Positions 7,437 to 19,163 are shown, counted from the first letter of the stretch. The stretch: DNA of 21,067 nucleotides from Saccoglossus kowalevskii (GCF_000003605.2 NW_003114592.1:1-21067); one strand, 5' to 3'. Numbers and translations are program-made. The notes: generated by a model from the sequence alone, not told the origin.

Positions 7437-10360
7437 CAATAATAATAATCTTTATTGAAACCGTATCCCAGAGTGGGATTTTAGTTGAAAATACAATAAA
7501 GTAATCCAAAAAAAAAACAAAAAACAAACAAACAAGACAATCACAAACATTTGAATGTAAAGAAAAGAATAAAAAAAATATTTGGTGGTTGGTTGAGGCA
7601 TCTGGCATTTTAGGATTTTTCTTTAGGATTTGAAACAAGTGTGAATGAATTTTCCTAGTTCAATTATTGTTTTGTCATTTTAATTTTTTAGTATATCTGT
7701 AAGGTGTTCATCACTTGTTCTCAAGCTGCTTTTATTGTATTTGGTATTCTCGATCATGATTTCTCGTTCCTTCTTGTAAAGATTACAATTGCGAAAAAAA
7801 TGTTTTTCGTTCTCAATTTCCTGTTTGTCACAAACCGGGCAAATTCGGTCCTCAGCTAAACGGTTATTATATCTGCCCCTTTCGATTTGAAGGGTATGAG
7901 CACTTATTCTGAGTTTTGTTATATCAGCTCAATGATTGGGGATTTTTGGTTGTAGTGAGATATTTTTCATATGCAAATTCTGTTTTAATTTCCTATATGT
8001 TCGTAACTATTTTTTATGGTTTTTACCCTTATTGTCATAATGTAATGTTTCTGTGCTATGTATTTCAAAGGATTGTTCTAGTTTGCGCGTTACTGTTCCA
8101 GTGATTTTTTTTGTCATCAGGAGATTTATGGTTTTCCCAAATATTTCACATATTTAAATTTTCTAAAATTTGTTTTATGTCTGTTACCCAGTTGTCTTTT
8201 CTTTTTTTATCAAGATGTATTCCAGGATTGTAAGCTTCATGTACCAGTGAATTTGGGTTAGAATTATTTATTTTGATCCAATATTTGATCATATATTTTA
8301 AGCTTGCTGCTAGGAGTGTATATTTCCCAACTGTATAAGGCTTGCCAAATTTCTTGCTTTGCTATTTACTTTTAGAAGGTATATGCAGAAATGTATTTGC
8401 ACTTTTTTCATTGCCATAGACAGATTTGCCATAAGATGCAATTTGTTGATGTTCTCGCTCATCCAAATTTCACTGCAGTAAAGTATAATTGGTTTTAAGT
8501 ATGATTTGATTGGAATTAGCTTTTGTGAGAATAGCATTTGTTTCATTTTGAAACATGCCTTCATTCTTCTAGCTCTGCGGTATTCTTGTGCTCTGGTGAA
8601 TTAAAAGGTATGTGTAGGTTTATACATTTTCAAGTTCCTGTTTCAATGCAGTTTCAATATGTCCTGTAATTTTGTTCACCTACTAAACATGACGAGTTTC
8701 GACTTAGAGATATTAATATTGAGTTTCCATTTCTGACAGTAAGTTTCAAGAGAATTTATGGCATTTTGTAAGCCGATATGTGATTGGGATAAACTACGAG
8801 GTCGTCTGCATATAGCAGACATGGCGGGTCATTACAAGCCAAGTCTAATGTTGTTTCAATGTCATTTACATAGATATTGCAAAGAAGTGGGTTGAGTCCA
8901 TCACATTGTCTAATGCCTTTATTATTTTGAAACTGTCTGTTAGACCCTGATTAAGTTTAAGACATTCTGTTGAGTTCAGATAAATGGATTTTATGATGTT
9001 GTAGAATTTACCTGTGATACCACTTATATAACTTCTGGATAAGTTTCCAGAAGAGACCTAGATGCCAGATGGAATCAAAAGGCTTTCTGGAAGTCAATGA
9101 AACAAGCAAAGTCTTTTTGTTGCTTAGGTAGTTAGTTGTTTGAGGACAAATAAATAGTCTTTCGTGCTACAGTTTGGCATGAATCCTATTTGTTCTCTGA
9201 TAATTGTGGTGCTTTCCTTTAGATGTTTCAAAAGCCGTTCCTTAAGAATGGAGGTGAAAAGTTTACTGATACTAAAAGTGTGATGCCTCTGTAATTGTTT
9301 GGATTTGTTTTGTCACCTTTTTTGAAAATAGGCGTGATCATTCCTAAATTCCAGCAATTAAGTATGTATCCACTCTGCAGGATTACATTGAATAGTTTTT
9401 GTAATGGTTTTACTAATGGGTTCCTGCTGGCCTTGATAATTTCATTGGTAATTTTATCTGCGCTTGGAGCTTCTTTATTTTTGAGTTTAGCATTTTGGAT
9501 TTCTAATTGTGATATGTGCTTGTCTAAGTTGCTTTTTGTAGAGAGACTGGTTTATGATTTTTAAGTTGTAGCTGCAATGAGCTTTCGCTCACTGTATTAC
9601 TTGTTTCTTTACTCACGTTTCCAAAATGTTCAAACCAGGCTTGCCTGTCAACATTATCAGAGTCATTGTTTATGTTGGTGTCTTTTAGCTCTCTTAATAG
9701 AATCCAGGACTCACTTGGGTTTGATTTGTTAAAACCTCTCTTTTCTTTTTTATTAGACGTTTGTATTCCCACTTCAGACAGTGGAATTTTTCTCGCAGTT
9801 CAATGTTGTATGGGTTTGCACTAAATTTACTGCAGATACCCAAAAGTTCTTTATTTAGAATATATCGGTCCTTGTTAAATCATTTTGGTTTACATTTAGT
9901 TTTTTGGGGTTTTCTCCTGATATGGTTTTCATACATCCACCGGCTGCTTCAATGTAAATACTTGAGAGAATAGTATTTGCCTCATCAATTGATTGCTGTG
10001 TATTATAAAAATGTTTAATGTTAGATTCATTAATTACAATTGTAATATCTCTGTTTTGTAGCATTAGGTTAAATATCAACTTTGACTCGCTAATCCAAAT
10101 GTAAGTGTCAGTTTCATGTACTAATTTATCACTGTGGGTGTGTGTTATTTTAGAAATATTATTCTTGTAAATTGCATTTGTTTGAAGATGAAAAGTTATT
10201 CGGCAGTGATCTGACTGGTAGTTAATTTTACCGAAAGAGGTCAATTCCATGATGTTTTTGGTTCTGGCGTTGAAATCGCCTGATAGAATAGCAAACCACA
10301 TGTTGAATATTCATTAATATCATCCTCCAAAAAAATTAAAAAAAAACGTAACTTACTCGG
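7437..10360 (-). mobile_element. Defective non-LTR retrotransposon (LINE), unit I
   Basis: Read on the minus strand, the element runs from an endonuclease remnant to a 3' end with an AATAAA-like signal and a short (ATT)n tail (7438-7452). Visible parts in order: GDFNART endonuclease motif (10260-10280), SDHC motif (about 10201-10217), linker, reverse transcriptase start with GDKTNPNNYRGI (about 9280-9325), YADD catalytic motif (8801-8812), a LKPIILYCSEIW segment (about 8455-8490), and a C-terminal CPVC...ENEKHF zinc-finger-like segment (about 7810-7850). The 5' end is truncated and its exact position is uncertain. The first partial unit lacks it at the matching site (2459). Jockey/CR1-type group is my guess. 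Confidence 0.75.
7800..10340 (-). pseudogene. LINE ORF2 remnant (endonuclease-reverse transcriptase), unit I
   Basis: Coding similarity is spread over three minus-strand frames with many stops and frameshifts. The longest open piece is 9855-10301, covering GDFNART, SDHC and the linker. Only about 15 residues separate the GDFNART and SDHC motifs, whereas intact APE-type endonucleases have several dozen, so the middle of the endonuclease is deleted. Cannot encode an active enzyme. Confidence 0.7.
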
Positions 10361-10828
10361 GTACTCTCGGGCATCTCATTATGTAGTTCTGCTCAGATGA
10401 CATTCTCGTTTGGTTCAGGTGCCGTGGCTTATGAGAATGTTGCTGATACATTATAAAAGAGCGTAGACAAGACAGTGCTCTGCACCCCGTCAAGTTTGAA
10501 GGTCACATATCACGTTTTGTACAAAAATAATTGTTTGTTGTGATATTGTATAACACTCGAAACTAAGCTTATCAAGCAAATAAACTTAAATTGATAACGT
10601 GATTACACTGTTTATTCAAGGGCGGCCATACATCCAAAACTAAATCCAAAACGTTAGAACAGCTTTAGAGAAGCTCTTTGTGTAGGGTCCGGTCACACCA
10701 CGGGTTACGTGCGTAATCGTTCCATATTTGGAATTCGCGTTTCCTAATATAGTTGGATGAAATACTAATATGCATACATAAATTGTCTACCATATTACAT
10801 AAATATATGTTTCAAATTAAACCAACAA
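10361..10828. other. 0.5 kb module between LINE and gene copy 2
   Basis: Shared almost base for base with unit II but absent upstream of copy 1. It contains TATAAAAG at 10452-10459 and an AGGTCA half-site near 10500. It could be an upstream promoter, the 5' part of the LINE, or another repeat; no coding similarity seen. Confidence 0.4.
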
Positions 10829-10875
10829 TGTTTTGTTATTGGCAGAAATGCCAGCAATGGGATTCTAATTTGTTG

Positions 10876-10893
10876 TTCTCATTTCCATTTCAG
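10876..10893 (+). other. Splice acceptor before copy 2 coding exon
   Basis: The pyrimidine-rich tract TTCTCATTTCCATTTCAG ends at 10893, 45 bp before the ATG. It is the orthologous site to the one before copy 1, with a slightly better pyrimidine tract. The intron it closes would contain the LINE if the exon near 6524 is used. Confidence 0.65.
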
Positions 10894-10938
10894 ACTTTCA
10901 GTTACAAGTAGGTGGACGTTTATTGTACATATAGTGAA

Positions 10939-11760
10939 ATGGCTGCTTATTTTTGCGATATAGCGCCATCTCTGCGAGTGGCGTTATGGGCACATGGCAG
11001 GTCGAGATCAACTGCATTTGAATTAGCAATTGCAGGAGAACCTTCGATTAAAGTTTTCCATGAACAATTTGTTATGGCATATTATGAAGGGGAGGATAGA
11101 ATAGGCCACGAGGATTACAGTAGGGGTCCTCCAGTTCCTGGATACACATACCAAGAAGTGAAAGATAGATTAGAGAAAACTTCGTGTCCAGAAAAGAGTG
11201 CCATCTTCATGAAAGATAACGCAGGGAGTCTTGGAGGAAGAAAAAACTATAAATACCTACCCACCGGTTATATTCACACATTTCTTATTCGTGATCCAAA
11301 GGCATCCGTCATGTCCTCGTACAAGTGTGCTCTATCGGAATGCAGCCGTGTGGGATATGGTGTCCGAGATGTAGTAAAATGTGTCATTGAGGTTCATCGT
11401 TTTGTAGAAAATTACAGATTTTATAAGTACGTCACAAATGAATTAAATCTACCAGCAATAATCGTAGAATCGGATGATTTGATAAGAAATCCAAGAAAAA
11501 CGTTACAAAAATATTGCTTAGCCACGGGTCTTTCATTCAGTGAGAACTTCTTAAATTGGAAACCAGGAAACATACACCATTTTCCTGATCGTATGAAAAA
11601 TCCACAGTTTGTAGAAATGTATTTCAAAACCGCGATTGAAAGCAGTTGCTTTCAGCTTCTAGCTCAATCTCACATGAACGTAGAGTTACCAGAAGAAGTA
11701 AAACAGTGCATTGACCATGTCATGCCTCTGTATATGGAAATGGCAGACAACAAATTGTAA
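10939..11760 (+). CDS. Sulfotransferase-like P-loop protein, copy 2 (273 aa)
   Basis: Paralogue of the gene 8.2 kb upstream, same length and uninterrupted. The P-loop-like GRSRSTAFE (residues 20-28), the LIRDPKASVMSS 3'-phosphate-binding motif (Arg118, Ser126) and the ESDDLIRNP segment are all kept, so it should be a working PAPS-dependent sulfotransferase-type enzyme if the family is. A longer frame opens at a GTG at 10912, but in a eukaryote the ATG at 10939 is the sensible start. An in-frame TAG at 10909 and the splice acceptor at 10893 precede it. Odd: the gene is a mosaic. Its first 397 bp differ from copy 3 at only three bases but from copy 1 at 28 codons, while 11336-11663 is identical to copy 1 and differs from copy 3 at about 16 bases. 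Residue 257 is Cys where the others have Tyr. The substrate is unknown. Confidence 0.86.
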   Translation: MAAYFCDIAPSLRVALWAHGRSRSTAFELAIAGEPSIKVFHEQFVMAYYEGEDRIGHEDYSRGPPVPGYTYQEVKDRLEKTSCPEKSAIFMKDNAGSLGGRKNYKYLPTGYIHTFLIRDPKASVMSSYKCALSECSRVGYGVRDVVKCVIEVHRFVENYRFYKYVTNELNLPAIIVESDDLIRNPRKTLQKYCLATGLSFSENFLNWKPGNIHHFPDRMKNPQFVEMYFKTAIESSCFQLLAQSHMNVELPEEVKQCIDHVMPLYMEMADNKL

Positions 11761-11826
11761 GTTTCATGGTATTTCGATGTATTTCAGTATTTGCTGCTAA
11801 GTGTTTTAACCAATGTAATTTAATCT

Positions 11827-11836
11827 AATAAATAAA
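11827..11836 (+). other. Poly(A) signals, copy 2
   Basis: Two overlapping AATAAA hexamers begin about 67 bp after the copy 2 stop codon, at the position homologous to the copy 1 signal. Confidence 0.6.
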
Positions 11837-11839
11837 GTT

Positions 11840-13144
11840 AATTAATAATAAAACAATGATGTTATATGTGCCAAGGGACAACCACCACACTGGATTTATA
11901 AAAAATGATGTTACCTCTATTGCATGTTCTTCTAAATCTGGACGTCAGTTTACCATTCACAAAACTATACTTTCTCTATTGCGATTGTCATCTTTACGGC
12001 AATCTACATGCTTCTATTTCTAGTGCTGCAATCCATGTGATGTATAATCCGATTAGAAGTTTGATTTTTGCTATGTTAAAGTATATTTCTATTTTTACTT
12101 AAATACTTCAGATTTACATGAACATAGAATAAATCATACTGTCATTCGTTGTTGACAGACAGATTAAACTCTAGCGCCGAATTCAGCAACATGTTTGAAA
12201 TAATTTAATTTGTAACTTTATATTTCTTTACATGGCAGTACATGCCTAGTGTCTATAGAGTTATTTAACATTTTTAAACTGTGCAAGTGGGTGTGGAAGA
12301 AGTCACAAAACCGGTACATAATCCATGCAAAACAATTATTTGTAATTTAATTCGTTTATATGTTCTCAATATTGTTATTATTATCAGAATGTATCTGATT
12401 TTTTTGTAATGCTCGTCAGATGTAGCCATATTATGATTTGGGTTGCTTTACGAAACTAACTGGGATTTGTATTTAGTAACGTTCTTGTTTTGTTTTGTTT
12501 TAAAATAGTATTCTGAATATTTGATTACAATTGATTCGTTGAATTCGATTGTATGCAAGCGTACGTTTAATGTATAAGGTAGCAGGACGAAAGTACTATA
12601 GTATTTCTGACGAAATCTGGCGACAATTACCACTGATATGTTTTATAAAATGAATATCTATTCTGGGCGTATTCGTCAGCTCAGTATTGAAATTATCCAG
12701 GAGATATATATTGCGTCCCCACCGAGTGAAAACACCATCAACACTTATTTCAATGGGAATTTTCACATCATATTAAACATAATTTGAGTTTGAAAAGGAC
12801 ATAATCTAAAACTATATAATCCATGTCTGGCGTGAAAATGCTAAACCCAATTTCATTTCATTAATAAAGATCGAGATCTGCAGTGACATATTCCAAGGAA
12901 AGGAACTTTTTGTCAAAGCTCATGTTGAACAATTATGTGAGGTCGATATACTTCAACAAATATTTTACGATTGCTCATCAAATAGCGACCTAGTACTACA
13001 CACAGTTGTAATAAAATCACGTCACTACTGGTTCAACCAGATTTGTCATTCGTATTTGATGTTTCAAAATTTTACCAGCCTGTCGCTCAGAATATTTTTT
13101 TTTCTAAAATTAGAAAATAAGTTACTCAAATTATTTTACTCAAA
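11840..13144. other. 3' flank of copy 2, no gene seen
   Basis: Homologous to the copy 1 flank, without its 85-bp duplication. AT-rich, with no supported gene. Confidence 0.5.
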
Positions 13145-13427
13145 GGGCGGTAGTCGTCGCCCACGCATACTCGAGATATATGGGTCTCGTATGAGCAAAG
13201 ATGGCGACTTTGAATGTTTTCCAGACCAACGACGTTACCAAGCTTTAATTAGGTATTTTTTAGGTGATTAGAAGGTATCGAAGGAGTTACCGGCGATAAT
13301 TAGTGGAAGCCGTGGCCAGGCCAAACCTCATAATTGTGATTTTCATTTTAAGAGCGCATTGGATTTGGGGAAAATCAATGTTTATCAACACAAATATCGC
13401 ATATGCGCAGGTCGACGATCACCGTCC
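13145..13427 (+). mobile_element. MITE-like element a, unit II
   Basis: Homologue of 4951-5233 in the next tandem unit, with the same ends and length. It was duplicated with the unit rather than inserted separately. Confidence 0.55.
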
Positions 13428-14472
13428 TTTATTTTATATTTTATATCAAACATATAGAATTCAGTTCCAATACAAATCTTATCCGAATATAAAACATTTA
13501 CATAAACTCTAACACAGATTTGATTAGTAATCATATAAATTTTACTTTACTTAATCAAAAATCCTTTAAATTGCTCATTTTGTTTCACCTTTAAAACCTG
13601 ACCAGTAAGCCGTCCACGAAACAAATGAGAATTTCAATTATATAATGATATAATCAAAAATTATTCGACCAAAATTCGATATTGTTTCAATAATGTTATT
13701 TTAATGGTGAATTTATTTAATTACGATTAAGAAGGTGCTATTATTGTATCAAAGTAATCATTTCATGGACCAGTAAAATTCTCCAATATCCTATTATTTT
13801 TGGTAGTGCAATAATTGAAATCACTATTTATTCCCACAAAACACAAAAAAGACTCAACACACAGGAACTGAGTTGTATGGACATATATTACAAAATATTC
13901 ATTAGTGTAAGTGTGAGAACAATACATCTAAATGATAACAGATGATAATGTACGCACGAACATTTCTGGATCATAGTTTGATTAGATGCAGAATTGTCCT
14001 ATTAAAATTTGACCTTTTAAATATTTTAAGGTAAATGCAATTTGATGTACACAACGTACATATTACAATAGTAGAGGACACGTACACAAAACACCAATAT
14101 TTAGAAATAAAAAACATACACATTTGCCTGCAAACTGAAAAAATAACAATCTTACAAGCTTTAGGTTTTCTATTCCAGCGTTTCAGCACAAAAATAGATT
14201 AAAAACCACATGATTTCCAAAGATAGAACTCTGCAGTGGGTTTATATAGTGGGGGTATTTCAGTACACATGTACACAAGTAATCTTCATCAAATTCCATT
14301 GTTCACATTACGATGTAAAAAACAAAAAAGAATACCTATAATTATTTAAATTAAAATGGTGCCTTCAAAAACATAGTTGGGGTGAAATCGAACCGTTACT
14401 TCATGAAAATATGTTAATTAATTTTCATAGTGTATAAATTGGCTGAAACCCCTAATGTTGTATACATTTGAC
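13428..14472. other. Spacer between the inverted MITE-like pair, unit II
   Basis: Homologous to 5234-6213 with small indels; no gene recognised. Confidence 0.5.
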
Positions 14473-14662
14473 GGGCGGTAGTCGTCGCGCCGCGCATGTG
14501 CGACATTTGTATTTGTTGATAAACATTCTTTTTCCAATCCAATGCGCTTTTCTAATAAAATCACGAGTACGAGTTGTGCCCTGGGCGCCACTTGCACTAA
14601 TTACCGCCGGCCACTTGTTCGTTAAAGCATGGTAATCTCTCTCGCGCTCATGCGCGGCGCCC
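14473..14662 (-). mobile_element. MITE-like element b, unit II
   Basis: Homologue of 6214-6429, shortened internally by about 27 bp. The NRF1-type palindrome is disturbed here (GCGCTCATGCGC). Confidence 0.5.
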
Positions 14663-14761
14663 TTTAAGTGGTCGAGTGAAGCGCATTCACCATGGACATA
14701 ATTATACATTTCAGTCTTGCCTACCATGCGCATTAACTCATGTTTATAAATCGGTTTAAGT
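14663..14761. repeat. 92-bp insertion with TTTAAGT direct repeats
   Basis: TTTAAGT is present at 14663-14669 and 14755-14761, and only once at the matching place in unit I (6430-6436). Either a small insertion with a 7-bp target duplication or a deletion between repeats in unit I. It separates the MITE-like element from the TATA box. Confidence 0.5.
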
Positions 14762-14764
14762 CAC

Positions 14765-14857
14765 TATAAATATAAAATGGATTGAAATAAATTATTTTCG
14801 CTATTGTTTGCGTGTTGATGCTCGGGTCATACTCACCAGTCGACAGACGGGAAAAAG
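14765..14857 (+). promoter_or_regulatory. TATA box and candidate 5' UTR exon for copy 3
   Basis: TATAAATA at 14765-14772, then a conserved stretch ending in GGGAAAAAG|GTAAGA at 14857, a strong donor. This is the homologue of the site at 6440-6524. The matching acceptor would be 19118. Confidence 0.38.
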
Positions 14858-15723
14858 GTAAGATCTGTACTTGCAGTTTATGTGATTTAATATATATAAC
14901 CTATGTGAAAGTGAACATAGTGTCATCCAAATCAGGCTATGGCAACCGATTTATCTATTCATACGTGTTGTACAGACCTCAATCACAAATTTACAATCAT
15001 GGCAAATTGGCATTGAAACCCGGAATTGTAATTAAACAATAAGTCGCCCTTTCTAGGAAAGTAACTAACCCACCACACTGTGTTCAAGCAATAAACCCGA
15101 CATATATTGAGTGATTGTGCCATATCGAGTGGAATACCCGCCTTCAGTGATGGTTTTATTGCTATTTTATTATACCAGTATATTGGCAATTCGATAAAAC
15201 CAGTAAAACAAGAGTTCACTTGCATCTAATTAAGGTCAATGTTTACGTGTCTTGAATCTGAATAATTGTAAAAACTGTATGTACACTGAATTTTTCAAGA
15301 TTAAACACTATATTTGACACAATGCTATATATTTCTGTTCATTCACTCGCCGCCGTACGGCCCTGAGTGATTGACACCTGTGCTCGTAGACGTGTGTGGC
15401 CGGCTGAAACAGACTACACATCTAAACTAACAATCAGGGCTCGTGCATTCTTCGCGTAATGAATTGGGAGCGTTAATCGACAGGGGAAAAGTCGGATTGT
15501 GACAATGTAGCAAGGTGCCTTTAATTTGTCTCCAGGTTAAATGATCCACTTCTTGCACCTTATATATATACACTAAATTACGAACAATAAACTCATGGAG
15601 TACGTCCATGATAAACTGTTGTTGGGCGGCAGAGCATTGTTTAAAGGAAACATACCACGGCTATAAATGGTATTGACAACTTCAATAGAAGCGAGTACGT
15701 GACTGATGATCCCGCGCCTGTAA
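14858..15723. other. Intron-like spacer before LINE, unit II
   Basis: Homologous to 6525-7436, slightly shorter. Contains the conserved CpG-rich patch; no gene recognised. Confidence 0.4.
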
Positions 15724-18585
15724 CAATAATAATAATCTCTATTGAAACCGTATCCCAGAGTGGGATCTTAGTTGAAAATACAATAAAGTAATCCAAAAAA
15801 TAACAAACAAAAAAAACAAAAAAAACACACAAGACAATCACAAACATTTGAATGTAAAGAAAAGAATAAAAAAAATAGTTGGTGCTTGGTTGAGGCATCT
15901 GGCATTTTAGGATTTTTCTTGTCGCCATTTGAAACAAGTGTGAATGAATTTTCCTAGTTCAATTATTGTTTTGTCATTTTAACTGTTTAGTATATCTGTA
16001 AGGTGTTCATCACTTGTTCTCAAGTTGCTTTAATGTATTTGATATTCTCGATCATGATTTCTCGTTCCTCCTTGTAAAGATTACAATTGAGAAAAAAAAT
16101 GTTTTTCGTTCTCAATTTCCTGTTCGTCACAAATCGGGCAAATTCGGTCCTCAGCTAAACGGTTATTATATCTGCCCCTTTCGATTTGAAGGGTATGAGC
16201 ACTTATTCTGAGTTTTGTCATATCAGCTCGATGATTTGGATTTTTCATTGTGGTGAGATATTTTTCATATGCAAATTCTGTTTTAATTTCCTATATGTTC
16301 GTAACTATTTTTTTATGGTTTTTACCCTTATTGTCATAATGTAATGTTTCTATGCTATGTATTTCAAAGGATTGTTCTAAACTTTCTAAAATTTGTTTTA
16401 TGTCTGTTACCCAGTTGTTTTTTCTTTTTTATCAAGATGTATTCCAAGATTGTAAGCTTCATGTACCAGCGAATTTGGGTTAGAATTATTTATTTTGATC
16501 CAATATTTGATCATATATTTTAAGCTTGTTGCTAGGAGTGTATATCTTCCCAACTCTATAAGGCTTGCCAAATTTCTTGCTTTGCTATGTATTTGTACTT
16601 TTTCCATTGGTGTAGACAGATTTGCCATAAGATGCGATTTGTTGATGTTCTCGCTCATCCAAATTTCACTGCAGTAAAGTATAATTGGTTTTAAATATGT
16701 TTTGATTGGAATTAGTTTTTGTGAGAATAGCATTTTTTCCATTTTGAGACATGCCTTCATTCCTCTAGCTCTGAGGTATTCTTGTGCTCCGGTGAATTAA
16801 AAGGGATGTGTAGGTTTATGCATTTTCAAGTTCCTGTTTCAATGCAGTTTCAATTTGTCCTGTGATTTGTTTTGACCTACTAAACATGACGAGTTTCGAC
16901 TTAGAGATATTAATATTGAGTTACCATTTCTGACAGTAAGTTTCAAGAGAATTTATGGCATTTTGTAAGCCGATATGTGATTGGGATAAACTACGAGGTC
17001 GTCTGCATATAGCAGACATGGCGGGTCATTACAAGCCAAGTCTAATGTTGTTTCAATGTAATTTACCAAGATATTGCAAAGAAGTGGGTTGAGTACATCC
17101 CATTGTCTAATGCCTCTATTAATTGTGAAACTGTCTGTTAGACCCTGTTTAAGTTTAAGACATTCTGTTGAGTTCAGATAAATGGATTTTATGATGTTGT
17201 AGAATTTACCTGTGATACCACTTATATAACTTCTGGATAAGTTTCCAGAAGAGACCTAGATGCCAGATGGAATCAAAAGGCTTTCTGGAAGTCAAAGAAA
17301 CAAGCAAACAAAGTCTTTTTGTTGCTTAGGTAGTTAGTTGTTTGAGGACAAATAAATAGTCTTTCGTGCTACAGTTTGGCATGAATCCTATTTGTTCTCT
17401 GATAATTGTGGTGTTTTCCTTTAGATGTTTCAAAAGCCGTTCCTTAAAATGGAGGTGAAAAGTTTACTGATACTAAAAGTGTGATGCCTCTGTAATTGTT
17501 TGGATTTGTTTTGTCACCTTTTTTGAAAATAGGCGTGATCATTCCTAAATTCCAGCAATTAAGTATGTATCCACTCTGCAGGATTACATTGAATAGTTTT
17601 TGTAATGGTTTTACTAATGGGTTCCTGCTGGTTTTGGTAATTTCATTGGTAATTTTATATGCGCTTGGAGCTTTTTTATTTTTGAGTTTAGCATTTTGGA
17701 TTTCTAATTGTGAGATGTGCTTGTCTAAGTTTCTTTTTGTAGAGAGACTGACTGGTTCATGAGTTTTGAGTTGTAGCTGCAATGAGTTTTCGCTCATTGT
17801 ATTACTTTTTTCCTTACTCAGGTTTCCAAAATGTTCAAACCAGGCTTGCCTGTCAACATTATCAGAGTCATTGTTTATTTTGGTGTCTTTTAGCTCTCTT
17901 AATAGAATCCAGGACTCACTTGGGTTCGATTTGTTAAAACCTTCTAGCTTGTTTAATATATCATTTTCGAAATCTCTCTTTTCTTTTTTATTAGACGTTT
18001 GTATTCCCTCTTCAGACTGTAGAATTTTTCTCGTAGTTCAATGTTGTATGGGTTTGCACTAAATTTACTGCAGATACCCAAAATTTGTTTATTTAGATTA
18101 TATTGGTCCTTGTTGAATCATTTTGGTTTACATTTAGTTTTTTGGGGTTTTCTCCTGATATGGTTTTCAGACATCCACCGGCTGCTTCAATGTAAATACT
18201 CGAGAGAATAGTATTTGCCTCATCAATTGATTGCTGTTTATTATAAAAATGTTTATTGTTAGATTTATTAATTACAATTGTAATATCTCTGTTTTGTAGC
18301 GTTAGGTTAAATGTCCACTTTAACTCGCTATTCCAAATGTAAGTGTCAGTTTCATGTACTAATTTATCACTGTGGGTGTGTGTTATTTTAGAACTATTAT
18401 TCTTGTAAATTGCATTTGTTTGAAGATGAAAAGTTATTCGGCAGTGATCTGACTGGTAGTTAATTTTAACATCCATGATGTTTTTGGTTCTGGCGTTGAA
18501 ATCGTCTGACAGAATAACAGAACCACGTGTTGAATATTTATTAATATCATCCTCCAAAAAAATATAAAAAACGTAGCTTACTTGG
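15724..18585 (-). mobile_element. Defective non-LTR retrotransposon (LINE), unit II
   Basis: The same LINE copy, duplicated with the tandem unit: same 3' junction, same order of motifs, same truncated 5' end. YADD is at 16998-17009 and the endonuclease motif at 18486-18506, where Gly has become Asp. It carries deletions of its own (about 75 bp near 16379 and about 27 bp near 16587) but keeps 33 bp near 17943-17975 that unit I has lost. Confidence 0.75.
16090..18575 (-). pseudogene. LINE ORF2 remnant (endonuclease-reverse transcriptase), unit II
   Basis: Open pieces at 18093-18599 (endonuclease remnant and linker), 17444-17797 (first reverse transcriptase blocks, ending just after NNYRGITLL) and 16407-16760 (C-terminal part). 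These are separated by frameshifts and stops. The same internal endonuclease deletion is present, here with about 11 residues between the motifs. Confidence 0.7.
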
Positions 18586-19053
18586 GTACTCTCGGGCATC
18601 TCATTATGTAGTTCTGCTCAGATGACATTCTCGTTTGGTTCAGGTGCCGTGGCTTATGAGAATGTAGCTGATACATTAGAAAAGAGCGTAGACATGACAG
18701 TGCTCTGCACCCCGTCAAGTTTGAAGGTCACATATCACGTTTTGTACAAAAATAATTGTTTGTTGTGATATTGTATAACACTCGAAACTAAGCTTATCAA
18801 GCAAATAAACTTAAATTGATAACGTGATTACACTGTTTATTCAAGGGCGGCCATACATCCAAAACTAAATCCAAAACGTTAGAACAGCTTTAGAGAAGCT
18901 CTTTGTGTAGGGTCCGGTCACACCACGGGTTACGTGCGTAATCGTTCCATATTTGGAATTCGCGTTTCCTAATATAGTTGGATGAAATACTAATATGCAT
19001 ACATAAATTGTCTACCATATTACATAAATATATGTTTCAAATTAAACCAACAA
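18586..19053. other. 0.5 kb module between LINE and gene copy 3
   Basis: Near-identical to 10361-10828. The TATAAAAG of that copy reads TAGAAAAG here (18677-18684). Confidence 0.4.
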
Positions 19054-19100
19054 TGTTTTGTTATTGGCAGAAATGCCAGCAATGGGATTCTAATTTGTTG

Positions 19101-19118
19101 TTCTCATTTCCATTTCAG
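19101..19118 (+). other. Splice acceptor before copy 3 coding exon
   Basis: Same tract as at copy 2, ending in CAG at 19118, 45 bp before the ATG. Conservation of the tract and the ATG distance in all three copies supports a real acceptor. Confidence 0.65.
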
Positions 19119-19163
19119 ACTTTCAGTTACAAGTAGGTGGACGTTTATTGTACATATAGTGAA

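Larger units (their letters stand above)
2617..10828. repeat. Tandem repeat unit I (8.2 kb)
   Basis: A complete unit containing gene copy 1, a 3' flank, two MITE-like elements, a TATA/5' exon candidate, a LINE remnant and a 0.5 kb module. It aligns collinearly with the following unit over its whole length, with small indels. The boundary is arbitrary: I cut where homology upstream of copies 1 and 2 begins. Confidence 0.85.
10829..19053. repeat. Tandem repeat unit II (8.2 kb)
   Basis: The second complete unit, collinear with the preceding one, with gene copy 2 at its left end. It differs by a 92-bp insertion at 14670-14761, several small deletions inside the LINE, and scattered substitutions. 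Confidence 0.85.

Noticed and set aside
9295-9564. Plus-strand hydrophobic open frames at 9295-9564 and 17496-17762
   Set aside because: They are antisense to the LINE reverse transcriptase region, whose minus-strand translation gives recognisable RT motifs; the hydrophobic look is the complement of Lys/Asn-rich coding.
10912-10938. GTG-initiated extension of copy 2 (and its equivalent at 19137)
   Set aside because: GTG starts are a bacterial convention. The three copies share a good ATG at the same alignment position, and the extension is not conserved in copy 1.
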